Assembly: GCA_001443375.1 (NCBI GenBank)
Contig: LDXM01000024.1
Span: forward strand, 1 to 41,272
Reading direction: 5' to 3'
DNA length: 41,272 nucleotides
Source: Chloroflexi bacterium CSP1-4
GTDB taxonomy: Bacteria > Chloroflexota > Limnocylindria > Limnocylindrales > CSP1-4
Position 1 is the first letter of the stretch. Each line of letters starts with the position of its first letter. Position numbers and translations under genes: made by a program. Positions 31,266-38,475 of the stretch are shown here, piece after piece. The notes below the pieces were generated by a model. It saw nothing but the letters and a program-made list of their open reading frames with translations. It searched no databases and had not been told where the DNA came from.

Positions 31266-31769
31266 ATGAGCCACCCCGCCCTGGGCCTGTCGCCCGCCGA
31301 CCCCAGCGTCGGCCGCACCGACGCCGCCGCGCGGCTGCGCCGCGAGCGCGCCCGCATCGCGCCGCTCGCCCTGAAGGCCGCGGTCAGCGCGGATCCCAGC
31401 CTCACCGAGCGCTACGACGAGACGATGCTGCGCCGCTTCCTGCGCGACCACGAGCAGCACATCGAGCAGCTGGCGCGTGCGCTGGAAACGGGCGAGGAGC
31501 GCTTCGTCACCGAGTACGCCGAGTGGCTCGTGCCCATCTACCGCCGGCGACACGTCCCGGTCAAGGACTCGGCGACGCTGCTGATCGCCCTGCGCCAGGC
31601 CGCCGTCGCCGTGCTCACGCCCGACGACGGCCAGGCCCTCGGCCTGCTCGTCGAAGCCTGGCTCAAGCGCCTCCGGCTCCACCGCGCCATCCCCGGCGAC
31701 CACAAGGGGAACAAGGTGGCGCGCTTCATCTGGAAGGGCGCGGGAATCCTCGACGAGACGGTGGTCTGA
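31266..31769 (+). CDS. Helical protein of unknown function upstream of DUF433 gene
   Basis: 167 residues, all-helical, no signal. The core (YDETMLRRFLRDHEQHIEQL, then EWLVPIYRRRHVPVKDSATLLIALRQA) resembles, weakly, the N-terminal helical sensor domains found in RsbR-type and related proteins, but no ligand residue can be named. Ends two bases before the DUF433 gene, so the two are surely co-transcribed. Confidence 0.7.
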   Translation: MSHPALGLSPADPSVGRTDAAARLRRERARIAPLALKAAVSADPSLTERYDETMLRRFLRDHEQHIEQLARALETGEERFVTEYAEWLVPIYRRRHVPVKDSATLLIALRQAAVAVLTPDDGQALGLLVEAWLKRLRLHRAIPGDHKGNKVARFIWKGAGILDETVV

Positions 31770-31771
31770 GC

Positions 31772-32110
31772 ATGACCATCAAGTGGGTCAAGTCGGACCC
31801 GCTGGTCATGAACGGCGAGCCCTTCTGCTACGGCAGCCGCCTCACCGTGCGCAACCTGCTCGAGATGCGCACCCACGGCCTCGACTGGCGCCAGATCCAG
31901 GTCGAGAACCCGGAGCTGAAGAAGGTCGGCATCGCCGAGGCCTTCCGCTACGCCGCCGGCGACCGCGCCCGCTACGCCGACTTCTTCGCCCCCGATGGCT
32001 CCCTTGATGGCCCGGGCTTCACACTCGCCGACGCCGCGGACCTGCCGGAGGACCTGCGCGAGCTCATCGGCGTGGTCGTGACGCCGGTCGCCGAGCCTGC
32101 TGCGCGCTGA
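31772..32110 (+). CDS. DUF433-like protein (VapB45-type fold)
   Basis: 112 residues. KSDPLVMNGEPFCYGSRLTV then RNLLEMRTHGLDWRQI and an AFRYAAGDRARY helix match the DUF433 plan (proteins with a winged-helix-like DNA-binding fold, often antitoxin-like). No PIN toxin is adjacent, so antitoxin function is not supported here; the partner may be the helical protein upstream. Its last 23 codons (DLPEDLRELIGVVVT...) are repeated at 40798-40869. Confidence 0.7.
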   Translation: MTIKWVKSDPLVMNGEPFCYGSRLTVRNLLEMRTHGLDWRQIQVENPELKKVGIAEAFRYAAGDRARYADFFAPDGSLDGPGFTLADAADLPEDLRELIGVVVTPVAEPAAR

Positions 32111-32513
32111 CCGGCCGGCCTCCCTCGGGTCAATCCCGACCCTGGTGCTAGGATTAGCGGCCATGACCGATCAGACCGCCACCAGCCCCGACACCGGCGC
32201 CCACGCCGCTCCGCCCCCCGCCGCGCCCGAGGCGCCCGCCTTCGACCCCATGGCGCGAGCCAAGGAGCTGGCCATCCTCGACGCGCTGCGCACGGTCGTC
32301 GACCCCGAGATCGGCATGAACGTCGTGGAGCTGGCCCTCATCAAGCAGATCATCACCGGCCCCGACCAGACCGAGGTGAAGATGATCCTCACCACGCCCT
32401 TCTGCCCCTACGCCGGATCGATGATCCAGCAGATCAAGGAGGCGACCGAGGAGGTCGTCGGGCACGACGTGAAGGTGACGCTCCTGGCCGAGCGCTGGGA
32501 CCCGCGCGACGCG
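32038..32513 (+). repeat. Long direct repeat, copy 1 (partner at 40797-41272)
   Basis: From the DUF433 tail through the spacer and most of the DUF59 gene, this segment matches 40797-41272 at a constant offset of 8,759 bp. Differences cluster in the DUF433 tail; from its stop codon onward only about two bases differ in over 400. Confidence 0.95.
32149..32154 (+). promoter_or_regulatory. -10 box of the DUF59 gene (leaderless type)
   Basis: TAGGAT lies 8 nt before the ATG at 32163; identical in the second copy at 40908-40913. Confidence 0.5.
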
Positions 32514-32528
32514 GGCCTGATGTGGTAG
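32163..32528 (+). CDS. MIP18/DUF59-family Fe-S cluster assembly protein, copy 1
   Basis: 121 residues. After a Pro/Ala-rich N-terminus, the DUF59 domain (about 38-120) has ILDALRTVVDPEIGMNVVEL, KMILTTPFCPYAGSMIQQIK with the conserved cysteine, and LLAERWDPRDAGLMW. Relatives (SufT, PaaD, MIP18) help insert or mature Fe-S clusters. Intact here; a second near-identical copy begins at 40922 and runs off the window. Confidence 0.88.
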   Translation: MTDQTATSPDTGAHAAPPPAAPEAPAFDPMARAKELAILDALRTVVDPEIGMNVVELALIKQIITGPDQTEVKMILTTPFCPYAGSMIQQIKEATEEVVGHDVKVTLLAERWDPRDAGLMW

Positions 32529-32540
32529 TCGGGGCCTGAT

Positions 32541-32675
32541 GTGAGCGCCGGCCGTCGACCGGCCATCGCCGACAGCGCCGTGGCCACGGGCAAGGGCGAC
32601 GACGGCACCACCGGGCTCCTCTTCGGCGGCCTCCCCGACCTCATCCTTTCTAACGCACGTCGATTTTGGAGGTGA
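32541..32675 (+). pseudogene. 5' fragment of a PduO-type cobalamin adenosyltransferase gene
   Basis: A GTG-initiated frame reads VATGKGDDGTTGLLFGG, the unmistakable N-terminal ATP-binding segment (TGDxGTTGLLGGxR) of ATP:cob(I)alamin adenosyltransferase. Directly after GG the homology stops: the next codons read LPDLILSNARRFWR then TGA. Real family members are about 180-200 residues. The break lies near 32630 and marks a sequence junction. Confidence 0.75.
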
Positions 32676-32680
32676 AGGTC

Positions 32681-32983
32681 GTGCTGGTACGAGTTGGTAA
32701 CTCGAAGGACGTCGCCAAGGGGCAGATGCGCGTCTTTGACGTCGCGGGGACGAAGGTGAACGTGGCGAGTGCGGACGGTCACCTGTACGCCTTCGACGAC
32801 ACCTGCACTCATCAGGGGTGCTCGCTCGCGAGCGGCGAGCTGGACGGAACCACGGTGACGTGTGCCTGCCACGGCAGCGAGTTCGACGTGACCTCCGGCG
32901 CCGTCCTCGGCGGACCGGCCGAGCGACCCGTGCGCTCCCGGGTGGTGCAAGCCCTGGGCGAGGATCTACTTGTCGAGGCGTGA
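32681..32983 (+). CDS. Small Rieske [2Fe-2S] ferredoxin-like protein
   Basis: A 100-residue single Rieske domain. The cluster ligands are Cys42-x-His44 (DDTCTHQGCSL) and Cys61-x2-His64 (CACHGSEFD), followed by the usual GGPAERPV loop. Such proteins carry electrons to oxygenases or are domains of nitrite-reductase-type small subunits. GTG at 32681 is chosen because GGAGG lies 8 nt upstream; earlier in-frame TTG/GTG starts overlap that site. It lies just after the break in the adenosyltransferase gene, and no oxygenase partner is adjacent. Confidence 0.85.
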   Translation: MLVRVGNSKDVAKGQMRVFDVAGTKVNVASADGHLYAFDDTCTHQGCSLASGELDGTTVTCACHGSEFDVTSGAVLGGPAERPVRSRVVQALGEDLLVEA

Positions 32984-33120
32984 TGAGAAGCGCCACATCT
33001 CGGAGCTTCTGCAGATTGTCGCGCCGCAGCTCGGGCCGGGACCGAGCCGCGACTTACCTCCATCCGGGCACGCCCAGCGCCTCCTGTTCACCGTCTTGGA
33101 TGTCGTGACCGAACGGCGGC
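32984..33120. other. Spacer between Rieske and VOC genes
   Basis: An overlapping plus-strand frame (SRRDEKRHISELLQIVAP...) looks mildly protein-like but has no recognisable domain and overlaps the Rieske stop; I cannot support a gene. It might be residue of another broken gene. Confidence 0.3.
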
Positions 33121-33888
33121 TCAGCGCGCCGGACGCACGACCCAGCGGCAGCCGAGGAGCTCGACGTCCCGTTCCTCGGGCACGGGCGCGGCGAGGCGGA
33201 TGACCGCCGATCCGGACCCGCCGCGTCGAGGGCGCAGCCGGACGATCTGGCCGCCGACGCCCGCGTCGCGGGAGCCGCCGCCGGTGAGAGACGGCCGGAA
33301 CCGGAGTCCTGCCGTGCGGGCGAAGCGCGGGATCGTCCGGCTGACGTCGTCGACGGCCAGCTCGAGCGCCTCGAGCCTGACCGACCCTCCGAGCGGGTGA
33401 GCCAGAGCCAACCGGGCGGCACGGTCGGCAGGCGTCCACTCGGCCGAAGCCGAGTCATGCTCGATGAGGAAGGGCGGCTCGGACGGCCCGAGGAGGCGCG
33501 GCGTCGCGAGCCGCCAGCTGACGACGGCCCCGTCGGCGCGCCGCCGTTCGCCGGCGATCGGGTCGCCGAGATCGGAGCCGGCGGCGCGGAGCGCGGCCAG
33601 ATCGGCCCCGAGCGCGTCGGTCGCGATCGCCCAGGTTACGAGCCCGCCACCCATCTCGAGCATCCGCACAGTCGGCACACCGATCCACGACCGCTCGGCG
33701 AGCGCCCGCTCGAAGACCCCGATGAGCTCGAGGTACGTGTCACCGAGCCAGACAAGCCGGTTGAAGGTCCCGAGCGCGTCGTGCCGGCCGCCGCCGGTCG
33801 CCGCGAGGCCAAGCTCCCGTTCGAGCTGCGCCGCCGCGTCGCCGGGATCGGCGACGGCGATCACGAGATGGTCGATGCCGAGGAACAT
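33121..33888 (-). CDS. VOC/glyoxalase-like domain protein
   Basis: 255 residues. MFLGIDHLVIAVADPGDAAAQLERELGL is the first VOC strand-helix unit with the metal His in IDHLVIAV; later GTFNRLVWLGDTYLELIGV and VRLEALELAVDDVSRTIPRFA give the second half. It resembles the Glyoxalase_3-like group of unknown substrate. The start at 33888 fits TACGCT (33895-33900, minus strand) 6 nt upstream; the longer open frame extends 30 residues into a SnoaL remnant and is rejected. Confidence 0.82.
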   Translation of the reverse strand: MFLGIDHLVIAVADPGDAAAQLERELGLAATGGGRHDALGTFNRLVWLGDTYLELIGVFERALAERSWIGVPTVRMLEMGGGLVTWAIATDALGADLAALRAAGSDLGDPIAGERRRADGAVVSWRLATPRLLGPSEPPFLIEHDSASAEWTPADRAARLALAHPLGGSVRLEALELAVDDVSRTIPRFARTAGLRFRPSLTGGGSRDAGVGGQIVRLRPRRGGSGSAVIRLAAPVPEERDVELLGCRWVVRPAR

Positions 33889-34052
33889 CCGGGCAGCGTA
33901 GCGGCGCCGGGTGCGAACAGAGCGGTTGTGGCGTCCGCATCGCGCCGCTCGAAGGCCTCCCCGAGGGCGGTCAGCCACGCGTTGAAGGCCTGGATGTCCA
34001 TACCGTTAGGCGCCGGTGCTGGCGTCCGCCGGACCGCTGACACCAGGACCAT
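33861..34052 (-). pseudogene. N-terminal remnant of a SnoaL/NTF2-like protein
   Basis: The frame reads MDIQAFNAWLTALGEAFERR then DADATTALFAPGA, the first helix and turn of a SnoaL-like/NTF2 domain, then runs off into unrelated residues and stops after 63 codons. Full members have about 120-140 residues. It overlaps the start and promoter of the VOC gene and so is very probably a dead fragment. Confidence 0.5.
33895..33900 (-). promoter_or_regulatory. -10 box of the VOC gene (leaderless type)
   Basis: TACGCT on the minus strand, 6 nt before the ATG at 33888. Confidence 0.45.
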
Positions 34053-34079
34053 GAGACACGCCTCGCCCTCCCGTCCGAT

Positions 34080-35702
34080 CTAGTCGAGGAAGCCGCGGAG
34101 CTTCCGCGAGCGACTTGGGTGGCGGAGCTTCGCGAGCGCCTGCTCCTCGATCTGCCTGACCCGCTCGCCGCTCACGCGGAGTTCGGCGCCGACCTCCGCG
34201 AGCGTCCAAACCCGCCCGTCATCGAGGCCGAAGCGGAGTCGAAGGATCCGCCGTTCGCGCCCCGTGAGGGAGTTGAGGACGGCGTCGACTTGCTCTTGAA
34301 GGAGCCGATCACAGGCAGCGTCGAGGGGGGCGAGTGCGCGCTGGTCCTCGATGAAGTCGCCGAGCGTGGCGTCGCCCTCCTCTCCCACGGCCAGGTCGAG
34401 CGAGATCGGCTTCCGCGCGACCCAGAGGATCTCGCAGAGTCGCTCCCGTGTGATCCGGACGCCAGACTCGGTCGGCGTCGCTGCGGCGATCTCATCGATC
34501 GTCGGCTCTCGACCGAGCTCGAACGCCAGCTCGCGCGAAACCCGAAGAGCCCGGAACAGCTCATCGCTGGTTTTCACCGGGAGCCTGATCGTCCGGGACT
34601 TCTCGGCGATGGCCCGCGTGATCACCTGGCGGATCCACCAGTGGGCGTAGGTCGAGAACTTGAAGCCGCGCGTGTAGTCGAACTTCTCGACCGCGCGCAT
34701 CAACCCGATGTTGCCCTCCTGGACGAGGTCAGACAGGCTCAGTGCGGGAGCGCCGCGGGAGACGTACGCCTTGGCGACGCTGACGACCAGGCGCAGGTTG
34801 GCCGTGATGAGCCGCTCACGGGCCGCCTGTGCCAGGCCGACGAGTTCGCCCGCGCACGTCACTCCGGGAGACTGAGCGGCTGTCGGCGAGTGGCCCATCC
34901 GCTGCAACAGGTCGGGGTCGTGACCATCGTCGATCCAGCGCCGTATGGCCGGGAGGGCGAGCTGGTCGCGGGCCCAAGTCTCGAGCGTACGGATGACCAC
35001 GCTGTCCGGCTCATCGCCTGCGCTGGGATCAGCCGGACGCGACACGAGATCGAGGAGCGCGAAAGCCCAGTTGGCTCTTCGGCCGCGCCCCGCACCGGTT
35101 AGGGTCCGACTTCGCTCTGTCTGAGCAGGATGGTCGAGCCGGCGATAAGCGGCCACGAGTGATCGGGCCTGGCGGACGAGTGCCCCCTCGCCCGCCCGTC
35201 CGCCGTCGCCGACCGGCGGGATGTCAGGCGGCGCGGGGAAGCAGCCCTCGGCCACGGCGGCCTCCAAGGCAGAGCGGACGATGCGCTCGGCCTCGGCGGC
35301 GAAGGGCAACCGGTAGGCAGGGTGCGAGGCGCGCGTCTCGCGCTCGGTCTCCCGCGTCGTCCACTCCCAGAGCGAGAAGACCGCCCGCTCCGGCTCACCG
35401 ACGATCTGACGGCCCAGCTCGATCGCCTTGGCGAGCACGACCTCCTCCTCGGCCGTCAGGAGGCTGAGCTTGCCGATCTCGCCGAAGTACGCGCCAAGCG
35501 CGTCGTCGACAGGGCCGCCGACGGCCGGGACCAACTCGAGCGGCCGGCCGCGCGTGTCCTCGCTTGAGTCGGCCCCGGCCCGTCCTGGCGCCGCTGGAGC
35601 GACGCGATCGGATCGCAGCACCGCGCCAGCGTCATCGCGGACCGGGCTGGGCGGGCGGGCGGCCCGCGTTCGGTCTGAGAGTGCATCTGCTCGGCGCCAC
35701 AT
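34080..35702 (-). CDS. Sigma-70 family RNA polymerase sigma factor with large spacer domain
   Basis: 540 residues. Region 1.2 is at about 66-97 ([20 protein letters not shown]). About 190 residues of poorly conserved sequence follow. Region 2 (about 297-365) has [36 protein letters not shown] and [20 protein letters not shown]; region 3 (about 370-450) follows, and region 4 (about 470-535) has [15 protein letters not shown] and [23 protein letters not shown]. The pattern is RpoD/group-2-like, and E. coli RpoD also has a big non-conserved insert at this site. Whether this is the principal or an alternative sigma cannot be told. A palindrome lies just upstream of its start. Confidence 0.92.
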   Translation of the reverse strand: MWRRADALSDRTRAARPPSPVRDDAGAVLRSDRVAPAAPGRAGADSSEDTRGRPLELVPAVGGPVDDALGAYFGEIGKLSLLTAEEEVVLAKAIELGRQIVGEPERAVFSLWEWTTRETERETRASHPAYRLPFAAEAERIVRSALEAAVAEGCFPAPPDIPPVGDGGRAGEGALVRQARSLVAAYRRLDHPAQTERSRTLTGAGRGRRANWAFALLDLVSRPADPSAGDEPDSVVIRTLETWARDQLALPAIRRWIDDGHDPDLLQRMGHSPTAAQSPGVTCAGELVGLAQAARERLITANLRLVVSVAKAYVSRGAPALSLSDLVQEGNIGLMRAVEKFDYTRGFKFSTYAHWWIRQVITRAIAEKSRTIRLPVKTSDELFRALRVSRELAFELGREPTIDEIAAATPTESGVRITRERLCEILWVARKPISLDLAVGEEGDATLGDFIEDQRALAPLDAACDRLLQEQVDAVLNSLTGRERRILRLRFGLDDGRVWTLAEVGAELRVSGERVRQIEEQALAKLRHPSRSRKLRGFLD

Positions 35703-35716
35703 TCGACGTGTCCCGT

Positions 35717-35741
35717 AATTCCGAGTAACCCACTCGGAATT
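35717..35741 (-). promoter_or_regulatory. Perfect palindrome upstream of the sigma factor gene
   Basis: AATTCCGAGT and ACTCGGAATT flank a 5-nt loop (AACCC), 15 bp before the sigma factor ATG. It lies in an AT-rich island (about 35705-35775) that also has TTGACG on the minus strand near 35765. It looks like an operator or a leader hairpin, not a terminator. Confidence 0.6.
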
Positions 35742-35813
35742 GCGGCCATTCTTTCACATTTCGCGTCAATATTCAACGGGCCTCTTCGCCCTGCGGGAAC
35801 CACGGACGACGAC

Positions 35814-36287
35814 GTGCCGATCCGATCGGAGATGCACGCCTTCCGGGCGGAGGGTCAGCCGATCGGGACGCCGACCACGTCGGTCCTGGCGCGCGAGCTC
35901 ACGCGAGACGCGGTCCTGGGCGGGAGCCGGACCGGCCGGGTCGCCATGAGTCGCGATCCGATCGGTCCCCGCCTCGAGCTCCGGGCGAGGGCGTCGGACG
36001 GGCACCGGGCCGCAATCGGGGACGAGCTGGCGATCGACCCACGCGGGCCGCTCGAGGTCGACTGGCGGATCGTTGGGGGGCGCGGGATGACCGCGCGGGT
36101 CGTGTCGGTGCGCGGGCCGGAGGTGGCCGACGCGATCGAATCCGGTGACGCCCAGCGGACGGTTCGCGTCGACCCGCCGGACGGCGGCCGTCCGCTCCGC
36201 GACCATCTCCGCCTCGACGTCGTGGCGGCTGACGGCACGCTGACCGAACTGACCAACGCGATCCACCTCGTTCCCGTCAGCCGATGA
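35814..36287 (+). pseudogene. C-terminal fragment of a CehA/McbA-type PHP-domain protein
   Basis: The frame carries IGTPTTSVLARELTRDAVLG, a GRVAMSRDPIGPRLEL stretch and a beta-rich end HLRLDVVAADGTLTELTNAIHL, which match the end of CehA/McbA-like PHP metallohydrolases (PTTWVLA... SRDPxGP... RLEVRDADGRLLALTNPIYL). The catalytic PHP part with its His/Asp clusters is missing; upstream is the sigma-factor promoter region. A GTG at 35814 could start a 157-residue product, but it would be inactive as a hydrolase. Confidence 0.55.
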
Positions 36288-36402
36288 ACCGCAGGAGACC
36301 GTGACCGCACAGCCTTTGCGTTCGAACCGGCCGGCCCGAAGGCGTCCAGATCGGCGAGTCCCCGCGCCTGGCGAGAGGTCCCCGAGCGCCCGCCAGACCC
36401 GA

Positions 36403-36421
36403 GTCCGAGCCGAGCTCGGAC
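36403..36421. terminator. Stem-loop between convergent genes
   Basis: GTCCGAGC-CGA-GCTCGGAC, a perfect 8-bp stem, 13 bp past the stop of the NfuA-like gene (minus) and downstream of the PHP fragment (plus). No T tract on either side, so it is at best an atypical bidirectional terminator. Confidence 0.4.
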
Positions 36422-36433
36422 CTTCATCCGGGC

Positions 36434-37030
36434 CTACTTCTTGGCGGGCTGGAAGTAGGGGTTCGTGCCGCTCGCGTGGTCGGTCGTATCGACGATCGAG
36501 AGGATCTCGGGGACCGCCGCCTTGATCGCGACCTCGACCCCCTGGCGCAGCGTGACGTCGACCTGGGCGCAGCCCTGGCAGCCTCCGCCCATCTCGATGT
36601 AGGCAACGCCGTCGCGCACGTTGAGGAGGTCGATGTACCCACCGTGGGATGCGATGCCGGGGTTGATCTGCCGGTCGAGGACCTGCTGGACCCGCGCGGC
36701 GAGGGGATCGGCCCACCCCTCGTTCGGGTTGTCAATGGTGATAGCGCCGCCCGACGCCGAGTCGTCGAGGTCGATCGTCGCGCCGCGGAGCCGTTCAACG
36801 CTGGCCGGGTCGACGTAGACGCGATACCCGTCGGTCTCGACGACGATGTCGAGCGCGGCGGCGTCGGCCGGCTCGATGAGCCCGAAGTCGTACGCGAAGC
36901 GTGCGCCATGCCGGGCGGTCACGGCGATCCGGAGGCAGGCGTCCGGGTGGCCGGCACTCGTCGCGGCGCGGGAGATCTTTGCGCGGGCGGCGGCGGTCAC
37001 CCTGAGGAGCGGCTGCGAAGCATCGGCCAT
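36434..37030 (-). CDS. nfuA: NfuA-like Fe-S cluster carrier (A-type plus NifU C-terminal domain)
   Basis: 198 residues. The N-terminal half (about 8-95) resembles an A-type/IscA-like fold (LLRVTAAARAKISRA, LRIAVTARHGARFAYDFGLI) without its cysteine triad, as in NfuA. The C-terminal NifU domain (about 110-180) has HGGYIDLLNVRDGVAYIEM and the cluster-binding GGGCQGCAQVD (Cys151, Cys154). It carries 4Fe-4S clusters to client enzymes. ATG 37030 is preferred over 37039 because TACGAT (37038-37043, minus strand) overlaps the earlier ATG. Confidence 0.88.
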   Translation of the reverse strand: MADASQPLLRVTAAARAKISRAATSAGHPDACLRIAVTARHGARFAYDFGLIEPADAAALDIVVETDGYRVYVDPASVERLRGATIDLDDSASGGAITIDNPNEGWADPLAARVQQVLDRQINPGIASHGGYIDLLNVRDGVAYIEMGGGCQGCAQVDVTLRQGVEVAIKAAVPEILSIVDTTDHASGTNPYFQPAKK

Positions 37031-37037
37031 CGCGCGC

Positions 37038-37043
37038 ATCGTA
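37038..37043 (-). promoter_or_regulatory. -10 box of the NfuA-like gene (decides the start)
   Basis: TACGAT on the minus strand overlaps the upstream ATG at 37039 and lies 7 nt before the ATG at 37030, favouring the latter as a leaderless start. Confidence 0.5.
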
Positions 37044-37108
37044 TCGCGGCCGGGGCGAACCGGTGAAGAGCGCGAGCCGCGGCGGATGGCGCAATCGGCC
37101 GGCTCGTC

Positions 37109-37114
37109 GATACT
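37109..37114 (+). promoter_or_regulatory. -10 box of the ATP-grasp gene (leaderless type)
   Basis: GATACT lies 8 nt before the ATG at 37123. Confidence 0.4.
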
Positions 37115-37122
37115 TGGGGGCG

Positions 37123-38349
37123 ATGACCCGGATCCTGCTCCTCATCCCGTCGCGGACGTATCGAACGGCCGACTTCATCGAGGCCGCGAGCGCGCTCGAC
37201 ATCGAGGTCGTGGTCGGCATGGAGGAACGGCCGGCGGTCGCGGATGTGATGGGGGAACGTTGGCTCGCCCTCAGCCTCACGGACGTCGCTTCCGGGAGAC
37301 AGGCGATCGTCGACTACGCGCAAGAGCACCCCCTCGATGCGGTCATCCCGATCGACGACGGTTCGACGCTGGTCGCCGCCGCCGGTGCGGCCGCCCTCGG
37401 CCTCCCGCACAACCGGTTCGGGGCGGTGGCGGCCAGCCGGGACAAGGCGCGGACCCGCGAGCTGCTCGCGGCGGCCGGGCTCAACACGCCCCGCTTCCGG
37501 ACGTGGCCTGCCGATGCCGATCCCGAGGAGGTCCCGTCGCCGACGTTCCCGGTCGTCGTCAAGCCCGTCGACCTGTCGGGGAGTCGCGGTGTCATACGTG
37601 CGGACGATCCGGACGAGCTCGCCGGCGCGTTCGCCCGCGTGGCAGCCATCGTCCGCTCCCCGGATGTCTGCCCACCCGGCGAAGAGCCGCAGCGGATCGT
37701 CGTCGAGGACTTCATCCCGGGGGTCGAGGTTGCGGTCGAGGGTCTGCTCCGCGGCGGCCGCCTCGAGGTCCTCGCGATCTTCGACAAGCCGGATCCGCTC
37801 GTCGGACCGTACTTCGAGGAGACGATCTACGTCACGCCGTCGCGGCTGCCGGCCGAGACGCAGTCGCTCGTCGAGGCGACCGCCGCCGCCGCGACGCGGG
37901 CGATCGGCCTGACCGAGGGCCCGATCCACGCCGAGCTCCGCCTGAACGAGGGCGGAGCGTGGGTGCTCGAGGTCGCTGCCCGATCGATCGGCGGGCTCTG
38001 CGCACGCACGCTCCACTTCGGGGCCGGCGTTCCGCTCGAGGAGCTGATCATCCGCCACGCGGCGGGGCTGCCCCTTCCGTCGCTCGAGCGCGAGCACGCG
38101 GCGGCCGGCGTGATGATGCTCCCGATCCCGCGGGCCGGGACGCTCCGCGAGGTCAACGGCCGGGCCGAGGCGATTGCGGTCCCGGGAATCGAGGGCCTGG
38201 TGATCACGATCCCGCCCGGCGGCCGGGTCGTGCCGCTCCCGGAGGGGGATCGCTACCTCGGCTTCATGTTCGCCCGGGCCGAGACGCCGGCGGAGGTCGA
38301 GGCCGCGCTGCGAGAGGCGCATCGGCGGCTCGAGATCGTCATCGAGTAG
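37123..38349 (+). CDS. ATP-grasp domain ligase
   Basis: A 408-residue ATP-grasp protein. An N-terminal Rossmann-like preATP-grasp part (1-110, MTRILLLIPSRTYRTADFIE) leads to the nucleotide-binding domain: FPVVVKPVDLSGSRGVIRAD, RIVVEDFIPGVEVAVEG and the Mg-site block PIHAELRLNEGGAWVLEVAARSIGG. A C-terminal domain of about 100 residues has GDRYLGFMFARAETPAEVEAAL. The pattern resembles BacD/L-amino-acid ligases and other peptide-forming carboxylate-amine ligases; the substrates cannot be named. An in-frame start 20 codons upstream is rejected in favour of the leaderless ATG. Confidence 0.88.
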   Translation: MTRILLLIPSRTYRTADFIEAASALDIEVVVGMEERPAVADVMGERWLALSLTDVASGRQAIVDYAQEHPLDAVIPIDDGSTLVAAAGAAALGLPHNRFGAVAASRDKARTRELLAAAGLNTPRFRTWPADADPEEVPSPTFPVVVKPVDLSGSRGVIRADDPDELAGAFARVAAIVRSPDVCPPGEEPQRIVVEDFIPGVEVAVEGLLRGGRLEVLAIFDKPDPLVGPYFEETIYVTPSRLPAETQSLVEATAAAATRAIGLTEGPIHAELRLNEGGAWVLEVAARSIGGLCARTLHFGAGVPLEELIIRHAAGLPLPSLEREHAAAGVMMLPIPRAGTLREVNGRAEAIAVPGIEGLVITIPPGGRVVPLPEGDRYLGFMFARAETPAEVEAALREAHRRLEIVIE

Positions 38350-38460
38350 GAGTCGCTCGAGGCCCTCGACCTTCACCGCCGAACTGCCCGTCGCTTCCAA
38401 CCTCGCGAACTGCGCTCACGGAGGTGTAGCATCCGCGGGCCAGCCCAGGGCGCAGGCGAG

Positions 38461-38470
38461 GAAGGTGAGG
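38461..38470 (+). promoter_or_regulatory. Ribosome binding site of fdh
   Basis: AAGGTGAGG lies 6 nt before the GTG at 38476 and decides that start. Confidence 0.55.
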
Positions 38471-38475
38471 CAGCG

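Noticed and set aside
31772-32528. Classical toxin-antitoxin pair (DUF433 with PIN)
   Set aside because: No PIN-domain gene on either side; the neighbours are the helical protein and DUF59.
32970-33203. 77-codon frame after the Rieske gene
   Set aside because: Overlaps the Rieske stop and the end of the VOC gene; no recognisable domain.
34119-35102. 327-codon plus-strand frame
   Set aside because: Shadow of the sigma factor gene.
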